From JAHRVQ01 sp963976815 (GTDB lineage: Bacteria; Pseudomonadota; Gammaproteobacteria; Pseudomonadales; Azotimanducaceae), in the NCBI GenBank assembly GCA_963976815.1, contig CAXBLU010000005.1, forward strand, positions 124,001-188,000: a DNA stretch of 64,000 nucleotides, given 5' to 3'. Below are positions 44,985 to 54,647 of this stretch, piece after piece. Every line of letters begins with the position of its first letter. Within the stretch, counting starts at the first letter, position 1. The position numbers and the translations under genes are program-made. The notes below the pieces were generated by a model. That model saw only the letters and a program-made list of their open reading frames with translations, did no database searches and was not told the origin of the DNA.

Positions 44985-45758
44985 ATGAACAATATCCATC
45001 CATCGTCACTAATCGACGACAGTGCAATCCTTGGTGACGACATCACTATAGGCCCCTTCTGCACAATTGGACCCAACGTTAAGCTTGGAGATGGTTGCAA
45101 ACTGACCTCACACGTCGTGATTGAACGCGACACGTCCATCGGCAAACAAAATGCTTTTCATCCATTCTGCATTATCGGTATGGACCCAACGGACAAGAAG
45201 TATCAGCAGCAAGAAACCACCCTGGAAATCGGAGATGGGAACACTTTTCGTGAATCCGTGTCCGTGCACCGTGGGACCGTTGAAGGTGGCGCTGTGACCA
45301 TGATTGGGAATGACAATTTATTTATGGGCTATGTCCATATTGCCCACGACTGCATCATCGGCAACCATACCGTGCTTGCTAACTATGTGGGTTTATCCGG
45401 CCATGTCTCGATAAACGACTATGCGATCCTTGGGGGGCAGGTTGGCGTTGTACAGTTCTTAAAAATTGGCTCCCATGCCTATATCGGTGGTGGATCGGTG
45501 ATTGATAAGAATGTCCCGCCGTTTTCAACCGGTTACGGCAATCGGCTCGAAATCAAAGGCGTTAATATCGTCGGCCTAAAACGTCGCGGCTTCTCCAGAC
45601 CAGAAATATCTGCAATTTCTGACGCCCACCGATTGTTCTTTCGCTCGGGCCTAAGTGAGGTTGAAGCGCTGCGTCAGATAGAAGCAGAGCTCGGTGAATC
45701 AAAGGAAGTTCAGGAATTCACTAACTTTATTAGTGAGGTGGGCGGCAAGATTCGATGA
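44985..45758 (+). CDS. lpxA: UDP-N-acetylglucosamine acyltransferase
   Basis: The 257-residue left-handed beta-helix protein attaches a hydroxyacyl chain to UDP-GlcNAc, the first step of lipid A synthesis. H121 in HIAHDC matches catalytic H125 of Escherichia coli, and ESVSVHRGT, GHVSINDYAILGG, GVNIVGLKRRGFSR and the C-terminal helical part agree. It stands alone here, without lpxD, fabZ or lpxB, so it may be a second copy with another chain length or location. Confidence 0.9.
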   Translation: MNNIHPSSLIDDSAILGDDITIGPFCTIGPNVKLGDGCKLTSHVVIERDTSIGKQNAFHPFCIIGMDPTDKKYQQQETTLEIGDGNTFRESVSVHRGTVEGGAVTMIGNDNLFMGYVHIAHDCIIGNHTVLANYVGLSGHVSINDYAILGGQVGVVQFLKIGSHAYIGGGSVIDKNVPPFSTGYGNRLEIKGVNIVGLKRRGFSRPEISAISDAHRLFFRSGLSEVEALRQIEAELGESKEVQEFTNFISEVGGKIR

Positions 45759-45849
45759 TCAAAAGCTAAGGCCAAAATATAAATCTAGGATTGCAGCAAA
45801 TAGCCGCAGGCTTTAGGCTTCCAGCCAACCGCGTCCCCAGGAGAAAACA

Positions 45850-46419
45850 TTGTCCGATAAACCCATCAGCCGATATCCGGTACCCGATTTAACCGATCTG
45901 CCGGAAGATATTCGAGAAAAAATTCTCGCCGTGCAAAACAAGGCTGGTTTTGTACCGAATGTTTTTCTCACTCTCGCCCATCGGCCCGATGAGTTTCGAG
46001 CCTTTTTTGCCTATCACGATGCCTTGATGGAAAAAGACAGCGGTCTGAGCAAAGCTGAAATGGAAATGATTGTGGTCGCCACGTCCAATGACAACCAATG
46101 CCAGTACTGCGTGGTTGCCCATGGCGCCATCTTGAGAATCCGGGCAAAGGATCCACTGATTGCCGACCAGGTTGCCGTCAACTTTCGTAAGGCAGACATT
46201 AGTGATCGACAAAAGGTAATGTTGGAGTTTGCATTAGAGGTTTCGAATAATGCCGGTGCCACCTCGGAAGCTGACTTTGAACTCCTCCGCCAGCATGGAT
46301 TTAGCAATGAAGATATCTGGGATATAGCGGGTATTACGGCTTTCTTTGGCCTCAGTAACCGCATGGCAAACTTCATTGCTATGCGACCCAACGACGAGTT
46401 CTACTCGATGGGTCGCTAG
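45850..46419 (+). CDS. AhpD-like peroxidase-related protein
   Basis: The 189-residue helical protein has the CxxC and His of the alkylhydroperoxidase D family in NQCQYCVVAHG, within SKAEMEMIVVATSNDNQCQYC. It starts with TTG at 45850 behind AGGAG. Members reduce peroxides or act in carboxymuconolactone-like reactions. It lies 92 bases after lpxA. Confidence 0.9.
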   Translation: MSDKPISRYPVPDLTDLPEDIREKILAVQNKAGFVPNVFLTLAHRPDEFRAFFAYHDALMEKDSGLSKAEMEMIVVATSNDNQCQYCVVAHGAILRIRAKDPLIADQVAVNFRKADISDRQKVMLEFALEVSNNAGATSEADFELLRQHGFSNEDIWDIAGITAFFGLSNRMANFIAMRPNDEFYSMGR

Positions 46420-46430
46420 CAAAGGCTTGT

Positions 46431-47315
46431 CTACGGTTTGGGGGTGTTCTGCTTAATCCAATTCACCACCAATTCGGCTTCCGAGTAACCCAACTCATGG
46501 GGAGTGCTTAACACCTTAAGGGTTTTGTCTTTGCAGGATAAGGTTTCAAATAGCTGCTTGCCGTCTTCTAACGAGTACCACACATCCTGATCACTGATCA
46601 GTAACAAACAGGGTGAGGCAATTTTAGATGCCACCGTGAGTGGTGCAATAGGATCAATAATCGGTGAGACACTTTGCACCGGAGGAAAGACAGGTACGAG
46701 GAAGTCAATTCGCTCGTCTACCGCGGAGATCAATAGCGTTTGTATTGCCCCCAGACTCATGCCCAACACACCAAGTGGCAAATCCTTAAATCGATCATCT
46801 AACTGAACATAATCGAGCAGACCACGAAAATCGCTGACGGATCCCCCAATCATTGCCTTTAGCCGATGCCACTCCTGTCGTTCTAGCACTTTCTTTGGGG
46901 ATTCAAAATTACCCTCATAGACTCGTTGGCCATGAAACCTTGAATCCGGCAGTACCAACACATACCCCGCCTTTAGCAGCTTCTGCCGATATTCACCTAC
47001 TCGATGATAGGGTCCACTGTCCTGCCACCAGATATCTTTGCTACTGGTGATACCGTGCAGCATCAGCACCACGCCTTTGAATGAAGTTTTATCCCTGGGG
47101 TAGGCTAGATAGAACGGGATCGGGGTATCAAAGGAGCGACGCAAATAGTGTAATTCCCTGGTATAGGTATCAAAATCTCTGCTTTCAGCATGGACAGCAC
47201 GCAGGACATCTGGCGGTTCGTAGCCAAGCAAATCATCCAGACTTTGGGCCTGAAGATTAACCATTGGCAGAAGTAGAAATAGCACGATAATAAGCTTCAC
47301 GTTGTTGATTTTCAT
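46431..47315 (-). CDS. Secreted alpha/beta hydrolase
   Basis: The 294-residue protein (ATG 47315 behind AAGGAT) has a signal peptide (MKINNVKLIIVLFLLLPMVNLQAQ) and is periplasmic. The nucleophile elbow is GMSLGAIQT, VLMLHGITSSKD gives the oxyanion loop and TPHELGYSE supplies the His. It is convergent with the AhpD-like gene and divergent from the Crp/Fnr-type regulator, which may control it. Confidence 0.85.
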   Translation of the reverse strand: MKINNVKLIIVLFLLLPMVNLQAQSLDDLLGYEPPDVLRAVHAESRDFDTYTRELHYLRRSFDTPIPFYLAYPRDKTSFKGVVLMLHGITSSKDIWWQDSGPYHRVGEYRQKLLKAGYVLVLPDSRFHGQRVYEGNFESPKKVLERQEWHRLKAMIGGSVSDFRGLLDYVQLDDRFKDLPLGVLGMSLGAIQTLLISAVDERIDFLVPVFPPVQSVSPIIDPIAPLTVASKIASPCLLLISDQDVWYSLEDGKQLFETLSCKDKTLKVLSTPHELGYSEAELVVNWIKQNTPKP

Positions 47316-47407
47316 GGGTTGATCCTTATGGATTGACATGGGTCTATATCGATAGAGGATCAGACAGTAGAAGTAATCACGCCACGGTTCATTAACATAG
47401 GATAAGA

Positions 47408-47983
47408 ATGGATAATTCCTTTACAGCGTACCTTCAGCAGCACTTATCGGAGGAGTCCGCGACCAGTATTTATGAGATTTCAGAGGCTTTCGAATTTGTT
47501 GCTGATGCGCCCTTCGTTCGACAAGGCAATGTAACAGATGCACTTTATTTTATACCGGATTGCGTGGTCCGCTATTATGTCGATTCAGCGTCTGGGGAGA
47601 CATCAAACAAACATTTCACCCTGGCGCCCTGTGTTGTCGGGTCCACCACAGCACTAATCAAAAAGGTGCCGAGTCGAATCAACATCGCCGCCATCGCAAG
47701 CTGCTCGGGTTACAGGATTCCCTGGTTAGCTTTTCGGTCTTTAAGTCAATCCAACCCTGAAATACTCATGTTTTATACGACGGGACTGGAGGGACTATTT
47801 ATACAGAAGGAGGAACGGGAAACCTCACTTCTCACGGAGTCAGCCAGAGATCGATACGCAAAATTTCTAAATGAGTTTCCAGATATCGAAGCGATATTGC
47901 CTCAATATCACATCGCCTCCTACCTTGGCATTACCCCGGTGTCCCTGAGTCGAATCCGGCGAGAACTCAAACAATTGGCTTAA
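47408..47983 (+). CDS. Crp/Fnr-family regulator
   Basis: The 191-residue protein has an N-terminal cyclic-nucleotide-binding-like domain (FVRQGNVTDALYFIPDCVVRYY) and a C-terminal winged helix ending HIASYLGITPVSLSRIRREL. The PRETAAQ-like cAMP pocket motif is not visible, so the effector is unclear. It lies 92 bases from the divergent secreted hydrolase and is convergent with the next gene, 8 bases away. Confidence 0.85.
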   Translation: MDNSFTAYLQQHLSEESATSIYEISEAFEFVADAPFVRQGNVTDALYFIPDCVVRYYVDSASGETSNKHFTLAPCVVGSTTALIKKVPSRINIAAIASCSGYRIPWLAFRSLSQSNPEILMFYTTGLEGLFIQKEERETSLLTESARDRYAKFLNEFPDIEAILPQYHIASYLGITPVSLSRIRRELKQLA

Positions 47984-47991
47984 GGTCAGGG

Positions 47992-49179
47992 TCACCTACG
48001 TGCTTTTTGCTTTTTTCTAAGTTCGCCATTCTTGGCGTCCGCCAGGGCTTCAACAAAGGCCTCGTTACCCGAGGCAAGGGCCGTTAAAGCCAATTGCTGA
48101 TAGGCCTTTGGTTCTGCTGAGACAATTCTTGTTTCGCTAACCCGGGAAGACAAAGCGGTTCCCATTCCCAGGGACAATAACCCCATAAGTGCCCGGTCAT
48201 CCGAAGACCCTACCTCGCGCATTTCTCCAAAATCACCCACGACTGAAAAGGATTCTTTCACCCGGGCATCCCCCATAAAAGTAACAGCCGTACTCATTTT
48301 GGGGTGGCCTACTCTGAGGTGGTAGGTCGATTGTTCATTAAGGGTAATGCCCATTTCCGCCCCCACGCTGGCACTGGTCGCAGCAAACTTGCGTCCGGAG
48401 GAAGACATTTCCGCAAAATTAACAACCAGGGTTGGCAGGATTACGGTGGAAAGCGTTTCTGAAGATATACGATTAAAAGGTTGCCCCGTGGAGAGGCCTG
48501 CATTGCCAATAACGTTACCAAAATCCCAAAATAGCGGCATACCCGTTGGCGTAAAAACCAGATAGGTGGTTCCATTTGCGCTCTTGCTGTACCCGTCGGG
48601 GACAAACTTGATTTTCTGATAACCGCTTGTCTGTTTTATTTCCGAAAAGCTCACAACATCAAATCCTGCAGCAGTTAACCTGGCCAGGTAATCCTGGTAG
48701 GCACGGTCTGTTGTTTCTTGCATAACAGCTGCATCTATACCACCCAGGGTGACCGTGAGCGATGAGGATATACCACCACGGCTTCGATCAAACCCAGACA
48801 TCGAATGTGCAGAGGCTTTTGTTTGAATGACAAAGGCAACCCGGAACACCGGAACGGCAATTCTGTTCTGAGCAAACTTCTTATATTTCTTAAGGGGTTT
48901 GGTTTCCAAAAAAGACGCGTAATCCACCTCCATGGCAGAAAAGGCTAATTGCCCAGAATCATCAACGTTTGCCTGTTTAGCTATCCCTTTGCTGTTGGGG
49001 TTTGTGCCCTCCTCATAGTTCTGAGGATCTTTGAGAATCTCTGCTGCTGCTCCGGCGGCTTCTCCTAGCTGATTCACAATCCGATTCGCAACATCAGCAG
49101 GTAAAGGCGGCTCTGCAGCAAAAATACTAACGGGAAACAGACAGAATAAGACAACAAGAAGCTGACAAAAGGACTGCAT
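47992..49179 (-). CDS. Secreted protein of unknown function
   Basis: From ATG 49179, behind AGGA, the 395-residue protein has a signal peptide (MQSFCQLLVVLFCLFPVSIFAAE). I do not recognise the family. The mature part repeats strand-rich stretches (VDYASFLETKPLKKYKKF, GGISSSLTVTLGG, STYHLRVGHPK) and ends in a basic RKKQKARR tail. It follows the PepSY gene by 71 bases and may belong to the same iron-related unit. Confidence 0.65.
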   Translation of the reverse strand: MQSFCQLLVVLFCLFPVSIFAAEPPLPADVANRIVNQLGEAAGAAAEILKDPQNYEEGTNPNSKGIAKQANVDDSGQLAFSAMEVDYASFLETKPLKKYKKFAQNRIAVPVFRVAFVIQTKASAHSMSGFDRSRGGISSSLTVTLGGIDAAVMQETTDRAYQDYLARLTAAGFDVVSFSEIKQTSGYQKIKFVPDGYSKSANGTTYLVFTPTGMPLFWDFGNVIGNAGLSTGQPFNRISSETLSTVILPTLVVNFAEMSSSGRKFAATSASVGAEMGITLNEQSTYHLRVGHPKMSTAVTFMGDARVKESFSVVGDFGEMREVGSSDDRALMGLLSLGMGTALSSRVSETRIVSAEPKAYQQLALTALASGNEAFVEALADAKNGELRKKQKARR

Positions 49180-49250
49180 TGAGATTTCCTGTGGGAATAT
49201 CAGCCTAGTGTCCCGCTTCCACACAGAAGATGAATCCCCCGTATGGGGGG

Positions 49251-50339
49251 CTAACCTGTACGAACGATTGCCGCCGCAGGTTTTGCTACTGGGGTTGCGA
49301 TATAACGCCTTCGAAGCCAGCTACCTGTGCCGGTGACAATTAGCCAAATAACTCCAATGCCCACCGACAGTGTTAACAGGGAATAAAATAGCGGCATTCC
49401 GTAGCTTGAGTGCAAGGGATACATTTGGTTGAGCACTTTCTTAACCGAGGAATCATCATCGACGTGTTGTAACTTTGTCACTACCGTTTGATCCATATCG
49501 ACATAGACATTAGTTCGTCCATTCGAGTGCCATTCTCCATCCAACCGTAAACGAACCTTCGCTACAGGAGCGTCCCCGGGCACCACTCTGATGTAAGTAG
49601 GCCAACTATTCTGCACAGTCCTATTCACCAGTTGAACCGCTGCGACTAACTGATCAGGATCTATTGGGGCTCGCGATGCTTGCACTGAGGTTTGTGTCGT
49701 CTCCGCGGTAATAGCGTTTCTCACCTTTTGAAACATCATCACGCTCGCGGTCAGTGTCACAACAAGAAACATCGGTAGGATGACAACACTACTCTGGCTA
49801 TGAAAACGCAGGAAGGACTTTAGTTTGAGTCGGCGGACGGGGGGAATTACCCAGCGCCAATGAAATCCCCTACGCATCGGCCACCAGAGCCACAGGCCGG
49901 AAAACCCAAGCACCAGCGCCATTGCCGCCACATAAAGTAAAACAATTTCTCCCGCTAAACCTGTTAACAGCTCAATATGCAGATGACGAACAAATTCAAA
50001 TGCAGGCAACACCCAATTATTGACTTCGTACTGTTCGAGATCCCCCAACCGAAACAATAACTTGTCTTCTCCGGGATAGCGGATCCACCAATAGGGCTCC
50101 TCTGTGTTTGGCGCTTTAATCAAAGCGTCAGCTCTAAACATTTGATGTTGCACCAACTGCTCAAGCTCAACTGATAGCTGATCAATCCCATAGTCAGCGG
50201 GCAAGCTTGCATCGGGTGTCACCAGTACCCGCACGATCGCCTTTTGATAAATCAACGCGATGCCCGTTAGACAGGTCACAAGAAATATTGGCACCACCGA
50301 TAAGCCTATCCAGCGATGCCAGGAGCGCAATAGGGCCAT
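49251..50339 (-). CDS. PepSY-associated membrane protein
   Basis: The 362-residue inner-membrane protein has four hydrophobic helices (near residues 10, 140, 185 and 325) with His residues in SWHRWIG, RHLHIELL and RFHSQSSVV that could bind haem. Two PepSY-type periplasmic segments lie between them. Members next to siderophore receptors act as ferric-siderophore reductases (PiuB/FoxB type). The gene starts 2 bases after the receptor stop, so the two are one operon. Confidence 0.88.
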   Translation of the reverse strand: MALLRSWHRWIGLSVVPIFLVTCLTGIALIYQKAIVRVLVTPDASLPADYGIDQLSVELEQLVQHQMFRADALIKAPNTEEPYWWIRYPGEDKLLFRLGDLEQYEVNNWVLPAFEFVRHLHIELLTGLAGEIVLLYVAAMALVLGFSGLWLWWPMRRGFHWRWVIPPVRRLKLKSFLRFHSQSSVVILPMFLVVTLTASVMMFQKVRNAITAETTQTSVQASRAPIDPDQLVAAVQLVNRTVQNSWPTYIRVVPGDAPVAKVRLRLDGEWHSNGRTNVYVDMDQTVVTKLQHVDDDSSVKKVLNQMYPLHSSYGMPLFYSLLTLSVGIGVIWLIVTGTGSWLRRRYIATPVAKPAAAIVRTG

Positions 50340-50341
50340 CG

Positions 50342-52456
50342 TTAGAATTCAGTGCGCCAGCTTAGGGAAATACTTCTGCCTAGACCTTTGAAGTTTCGAA
50401 CATCGTTCGGGTTCACCTGGGAGTAGTAGGTATAAAAGTCTTTGTCCGTTAGATTTTGCATGGCCAATGTAAATTGACCGTCAAAAGCTTTTACGTGAGC
50501 AATGGCATCGAGAGTTGTGTAACCATCAAACTCGTTGACTATCACATGGGACGCGTTCTTAAACTCTCGATCCATAAGGTAGTTGTATTGCAGTCTGGTA
50601 TTCACACGTTCGCTCCAAATCCGAGTCCAACTGACGTTGACCCGATCCGGTGAAATATTCGAACCGCCCAGATCTGAGTCGACATCGCCATCAGCGTCGG
50701 AATCGAATCGACCATCGGTCCGGGCAAAGCCAAGGCCCAGTGTGTCGGTATCGGTTGCTCGCCAGTTGGCGCGTAGCTCGAAACCATCTACTTCAGTCTT
50801 CTCCCGTTGTACGGTGTAGATCCCATCGGTACCGCGTTGCAGGCGCTGACCAAAATCAGAATCCGATGTGTAGTAACTCATTTCCGCACTAAATCGGTCA
50901 GCATTAAACGCAACACCGACCTCAGTATTCTCAGTCAAGATAGGTTCCAGATCGAGGAAGGTCTCAACGCTTTGACCCGGTACATTAATCCCACGCAGCA
51001 CCCGTCCTACATCTGGCATCGAAAACGCTTCAGAATAGTTTGCAAAGACCCTCCATTGATCATTAAAGGCATAGGTCGCACCGAGGTTAGGTAGGGTCTG
51101 GGAAAAGTCAGGATTACCTCCGGAGACAAACTGGCTGCCATATGAAGCCAGGGTCGTGAAGTCATCAACATTCAGCTCTGATCTTTCATACCGAACACCA
51201 CCTACAACGGTCAGATTTTCGATCCCCGTGTATTCAACCTGGGCGAAGGGCGCGTAGTTCTGATATTCCGTTGAGGGGACCCAACTACGACTGGTTTGAA
51301 TTAGTGCTTGCCAGGTCTCGTCCTGCAGCAGGTCTATCCCGTAAACAAGATCAAAAGGCAGACCGGCAATTTGTTGTTTTGCCAGGGTGACCTTAACACC
51401 GACTTTTTCCGAGTTGTTCTGGGATTGATCAACCAGATTTGGACCAAACGCAGGATCCTGGAATGTTGCAATTGGGGTATTTTGAGCACCGTAGGTTGCC
51501 TCAAAATCCTGGCGGAATACCTGAACTCGCAAACTGTGACCAAAAAACTCCTCGTTAGAGTAGTTGGCGCTAATTGCTGTCACGTCGTTTCTTGCACCCT
51601 CGCCTAATAAAGGCCCTTTCACCGCACTACTGGGAATATCCAGGTCCACATCACCACTGACGGATATCCATTCGTGGTTATTCTTGACCTTAAAATGATT
51701 CACCATCAACTCAAGTCGCTGGTCATCCCAATCGTAGCCACCCTTCACAAACACATTGATGGTTTTAGAATCCATGGTATCGCCCTGGGTATTATCGACA
51801 CCAATAACATCGCCGTTGGAGTCGTAGCCCATGCCCGAATCTCGATAACTCAAACTTGCCAGTATATCCGCCTGATCAAATTTGTTAGAGAAGGCGTAAG
51901 TGAGGCCGTACCCAAGACTTTCGCTGGTGTCGTCAGTCTGCACATCACTGTCGATGCTAAAACTCTGGAACAGCTGATCCGATGGCTGCTTGGTAATCAG
52001 ATTAATAATGCCACCGGCAGCACCGAGCCCCTGGATTGCATTTGCGCCGTGAACCACTTCAACCCGCGCAATGGTAGAAGGATCGATGGTATGGCCATCC
52101 CGGCCACCGTTACGAAGTGGATTAGATTGCGGCACACCATCGATCATGTACAGAGGCTTACGGCCCCTTAAGCTTTCTCCGGCACTGGTCATTTTTTGCC
52201 GGGCAGGCGAAAAACTAGGAATGAGGTTTCCGAGTACGGTCGATAAGTCATGCTGAACTGCTAGCTGTTCTTCAAGCTGGTCTTGATGAATCACGGTGAT
52301 GGTATTGGGGATCGTCGCGGCGGCTCTGGCTACCCTGCTCGCTGTCACCACGATCTCTTCGAGCTGCTGGACACCGGTATCTTCAGCAGCCAAAACCGGA
52401 ACGGAGACCGGCAGAGAGAGCGCGACAAGCGCAGGGAACAGCGTGGTTTTAGGCAT
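50342..52456 (-). CDS. TonB-dependent siderophore-type receptor
   Basis: From ATG 52456 the 704-residue protein has a signal peptide (MPKTTLFPALVALSLPVSVPVLAAE), a EEIVVTASRV TonB-contact region, a plug with RVEVVHGANAIQGLGAAGGIINLITK and a barrel ending SISLSWRTEF. The pattern fits ferric-siderophore receptors. The frame extends to 52492, but that ATG would fall inside the Fur-like palindrome, so the later start is preferred. It is the first gene of a unit with the PepSY protein. Confidence 0.9.
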   Translation of the reverse strand: MPKTTLFPALVALSLPVSVPVLAAEDTGVQQLEEIVVTASRVARAAATIPNTITVIHQDQLEEQLAVQHDLSTVLGNLIPSFSPARQKMTSAGESLRGRKPLYMIDGVPQSNPLRNGGRDGHTIDPSTIARVEVVHGANAIQGLGAAGGIINLITKQPSDQLFQSFSIDSDVQTDDTSESLGYGLTYAFSNKFDQADILASLSYRDSGMGYDSNGDVIGVDNTQGDTMDSKTINVFVKGGYDWDDQRLELMVNHFKVKNNHEWISVSGDVDLDIPSSAVKGPLLGEGARNDVTAISANYSNEEFFGHSLRVQVFRQDFEATYGAQNTPIATFQDPAFGPNLVDQSQNNSEKVGVKVTLAKQQIAGLPFDLVYGIDLLQDETWQALIQTSRSWVPSTEYQNYAPFAQVEYTGIENLTVVGGVRYERSELNVDDFTTLASYGSQFVSGGNPDFSQTLPNLGATYAFNDQWRVFANYSEAFSMPDVGRVLRGINVPGQSVETFLDLEPILTENTEVGVAFNADRFSAEMSYYTSDSDFGQRLQRGTDGIYTVQREKTEVDGFELRANWRATDTDTLGLGFARTDGRFDSDADGDVDSDLGGSNISPDRVNVSWTRIWSERVNTRLQYNYLMDREFKNASHVIVNEFDGYTTLDAIAHVKAFDGQFTLAMQNLTDKDFYTYYSQVNPNDVRNFKGLGRSISLSWRTEF

Positions 52457-52489
52457 TAGGGTTCCGAATTGAGTCTGATTATGGAAACG

Positions 52490-52506
52490 CAATAGTAATG
52501 CTATTG
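52490..52506. promoter_or_regulatory. Fur-like palindrome over the receptor promoter
   Basis: CAATAG and CTATTG are perfect arms around TAATG. On the minus strand TTGCAA (52520-52515), a 17-base spacer and TACTAT (52497-52492) form a promoter whose -10 lies inside the palindrome. AT-rich palindromes of this kind before siderophore receptors are usually Fur sites, though the match to the Fur consensus is partial. Confidence 0.55.
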
Positions 52507-52556
52507 ATTCCTATTTGCAATAAATCTAACTCAACACCTCCGTCTACACTCAGACT

Positions 52557-54182
52557 ATGGACACAACGCCTCTATATCCCGTTTTCTCCCTTACGCTATC
52601 CGGTGAGACGCTAACTGGAAATCTCGCGCGAGCGACTGAACGAAATCCACTCACCCTGGAAAAACTCAATCACGAGGTCGCCGTCCATAAACTGGAGGAC
52701 GTTTGCCTAAACGGTAAAGCAGTTAGTGCCCTGCTTGACCACTCCCGAATAAATCAAGACTTCAGCATCGAAATCGCAAAACTGATCGATGCGGAACTGA
52801 CCATCACAATCAGTGACAACAAGATGATCGTCACCGCAGAGGTTACGCCGGCAAAAGGTGGCAAGCCGATCACCAGGGCTGACATCCTCGCGGCACTACA
52901 CACTGAAAGCATTTCCTCCGACCTCGTTAACATCCCCGCTATCGATAAACTACTCAAGACCGCAAGCCCGACAATCATTGCCCAGGGCCGAGAAGTTGAG
53001 CACGGCTCCGATACCAGATTTATTGAAAAGTTCTTTCTCGACAAGAACACGACGCCCACTATCAACGAAAAAAACTACGCAGAGTTCTTTGAAACAAAGG
53101 CCTATATACATGTGGAAGCAGGAGCAGAATTAGTCAGACGAATCCTCCCGACGGAGGGAACCGACGGCATAACAGTTCTGGGCAAAATCCTTCCCGCAAA
53201 AAAGGGCAAACTACTGCAGTTCAAAAAGTATCCCGGCACCAAAATATCCGAAAAAGATGCAGATCAATTGTGCGCAACAATCAGCGGCCATCCGGTTCTA
53301 GAAATCCAGGGCGCAAGAGTTGATCCGACACTTGCACTTAAACAGGCTAACCTTGAAACAGGCAACATAAACTTCGAAGGCTCCGTGCTGATTAATGGCG
53401 ACGTCCTGCCCCAGGTAAAAATATTCGCCACCGGTGATATTTTCGTCAAGGGCACCGTAGAAAACGCCAACCTTGAAGCAGGCAATAGCATCATTATTGG
53501 TGGAGGTGTTATCAGCGAATCTACTCCTACTCTTAATGAGCCACCCAAAATCACCACGCAACTGCGAGCGGGGTGTGATATTCAGGCAAAATTCTTAAGT
53601 CTGACCCGGGCGAACGCCGGCCAAAATATTGTCATACAAAGTTATGCGATGAATTGTGAGCTCAACGCAGGACATGCCCTCTTGTTGGGAGAAAACGGCG
53701 GCAAGGGGACTTTGATCGGCGGTCACAGCATCGCCGGGGCTTCCGTCTCCGTACAAACCCTGGGTTCTCCAGCATACATTGTCACTGAAGTTGAATGCGG
53801 CATGTTGCATCTGTTTGCGCCGAAACTCAGAGCCTGTGAGGCACTCATTCGCAAGCGAACCAGTGAATGCCAACAGCTCAACAAAATATTAGAGACCATC
53901 GATGCCAATTCAACAACCGAAGCGCTTGGCGAAATCACCCTCAATCGAAAAAAGAAAATTCAACTGACAATCGATGCAATCAAGCAGCAGCTGAAAGACC
54001 TTAAAGAAGATCAAAGTGTGCTCCAAGCTGAAGTGTCTAAAGGTGAAAAAGCAACCGTACAAGCTAGCAGAAAGCTATTCCCTCAGTCGTTAATCAGACT
54101 TAACGGCGACGTCTACAAAGAGCAAAAAGAAAGAGCAAAAACGCAACTCAGCTATCAAGCGCAAAAAATTCACATAGAATAG
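52557..54182 (+). CDS. FapA/DUF342-family protein
   Basis: The 541-residue cytoplasmic protein has the FapA core: ETKAYIHVEAGAELVRR, GTDGITVLGKILPAKKG and a right-handed beta-helix section (LETGNINFEGSVLINGDV, IFATGDIFVKGTVENANLEAG) followed by a long charged coiled coil (about residues 425-510). The family includes FapA, which activates FlhF-linked flagellar assembly regulators. No flagellar gene is nearby, so a flagellar role is not supported here. A CBS-domain gene follows 14 bases later. Confidence 0.88.
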   Translation: MDTTPLYPVFSLTLSGETLTGNLARATERNPLTLEKLNHEVAVHKLEDVCLNGKAVSALLDHSRINQDFSIEIAKLIDAELTITISDNKMIVTAEVTPAKGGKPITRADILAALHTESISSDLVNIPAIDKLLKTASPTIIAQGREVEHGSDTRFIEKFFLDKNTTPTINEKNYAEFFETKAYIHVEAGAELVRRILPTEGTDGITVLGKILPAKKGKLLQFKKYPGTKISEKDADQLCATISGHPVLEIQGARVDPTLALKQANLETGNINFEGSVLINGDVLPQVKIFATGDIFVKGTVENANLEAGNSIIIGGGVISESTPTLNEPPKITTQLRAGCDIQAKFLSLTRANAGQNIVIQSYAMNCELNAGHALLLGENGGKGTLIGGHSIAGASVSVQTLGSPAYIVTEVECGMLHLFAPKLRACEALIRKRTSECQQLNKILETIDANSTTEALGEITLNRKKKIQLTIDAIKQQLKDLKEDQSVLQAEVSKGEKATVQASRKLFPQSLIRLNGDVYKEQKERAKTQLSYQAQKIHIE

Positions 54183-54196
54183 AAATAGGAAAATTA

Positions 54197-54616
54197 ATGA
54201 GTAATCCAAATGCAATGACTGCGATGGAAGTCCAGCAAATCATGACCCGGGAACCCACCACAGCGATCGCCACTCAAGATATTGTTGAGCTATACGACCT
54301 ATTTGAACAAGTACCCTACCACCACATACCTGTTGTTGATGGCAAACAGCTAATTGGTATCCTGTCCGACCGCGACTTCGCAAAATGTATCTGTCCATTT
54401 TTGGAGCACCAGGATAGCGATGCAGTGCGGCACATAACGGTTTCAGAGATCATGTCGAAAACGCCCATCACCGTGGACAAGACGACCAGTATCAACTGTG
54501 CCTCGATCCTGCTGTTAGAAAATAATATTTCCTGTCTACCGGTGGTTGACGAAGACAATGCTTTAGAGGGGATATTAACCTGGAAAGACATCTTGCGATT
54601 TCATATTTACTACTAG
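54197..54616 (+). CDS. CBS-domain pair protein
   Basis: The 139-residue cytoplasmic protein consists of two CBS domains: MTREPTTAIATQDIVELYDLFEQ with VDGKQLIGILSDRDF, and MSKTPITVDKTTSINCASILL with VVDEDNALEGILTWKDI. Such pairs bind adenine nucleotides and act as energy or ion sensors. It probably shares a transcript with the FapA-like gene. Confidence 0.92.
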   Translation: MSNPNAMTAMEVQQIMTREPTTAIATQDIVELYDLFEQVPYHHIPVVDGKQLIGILSDRDFAKCICPFLEHQDSDAVRHITVSEIMSKTPITVDKTTSINCASILLLENNISCLPVVDEDNALEGILTWKDILRFHIYY

Positions 54617-54647
54617 TTAGTAGCCATCAATACCACGCTCTCACTTT

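Noticed and set aside
52557..54616. FapA-like and CBS genes considered as part of a flagellar cluster
   Set aside because: No other flagellar gene lies within the window, and DUF342 proteins occur outside flagellar loci.
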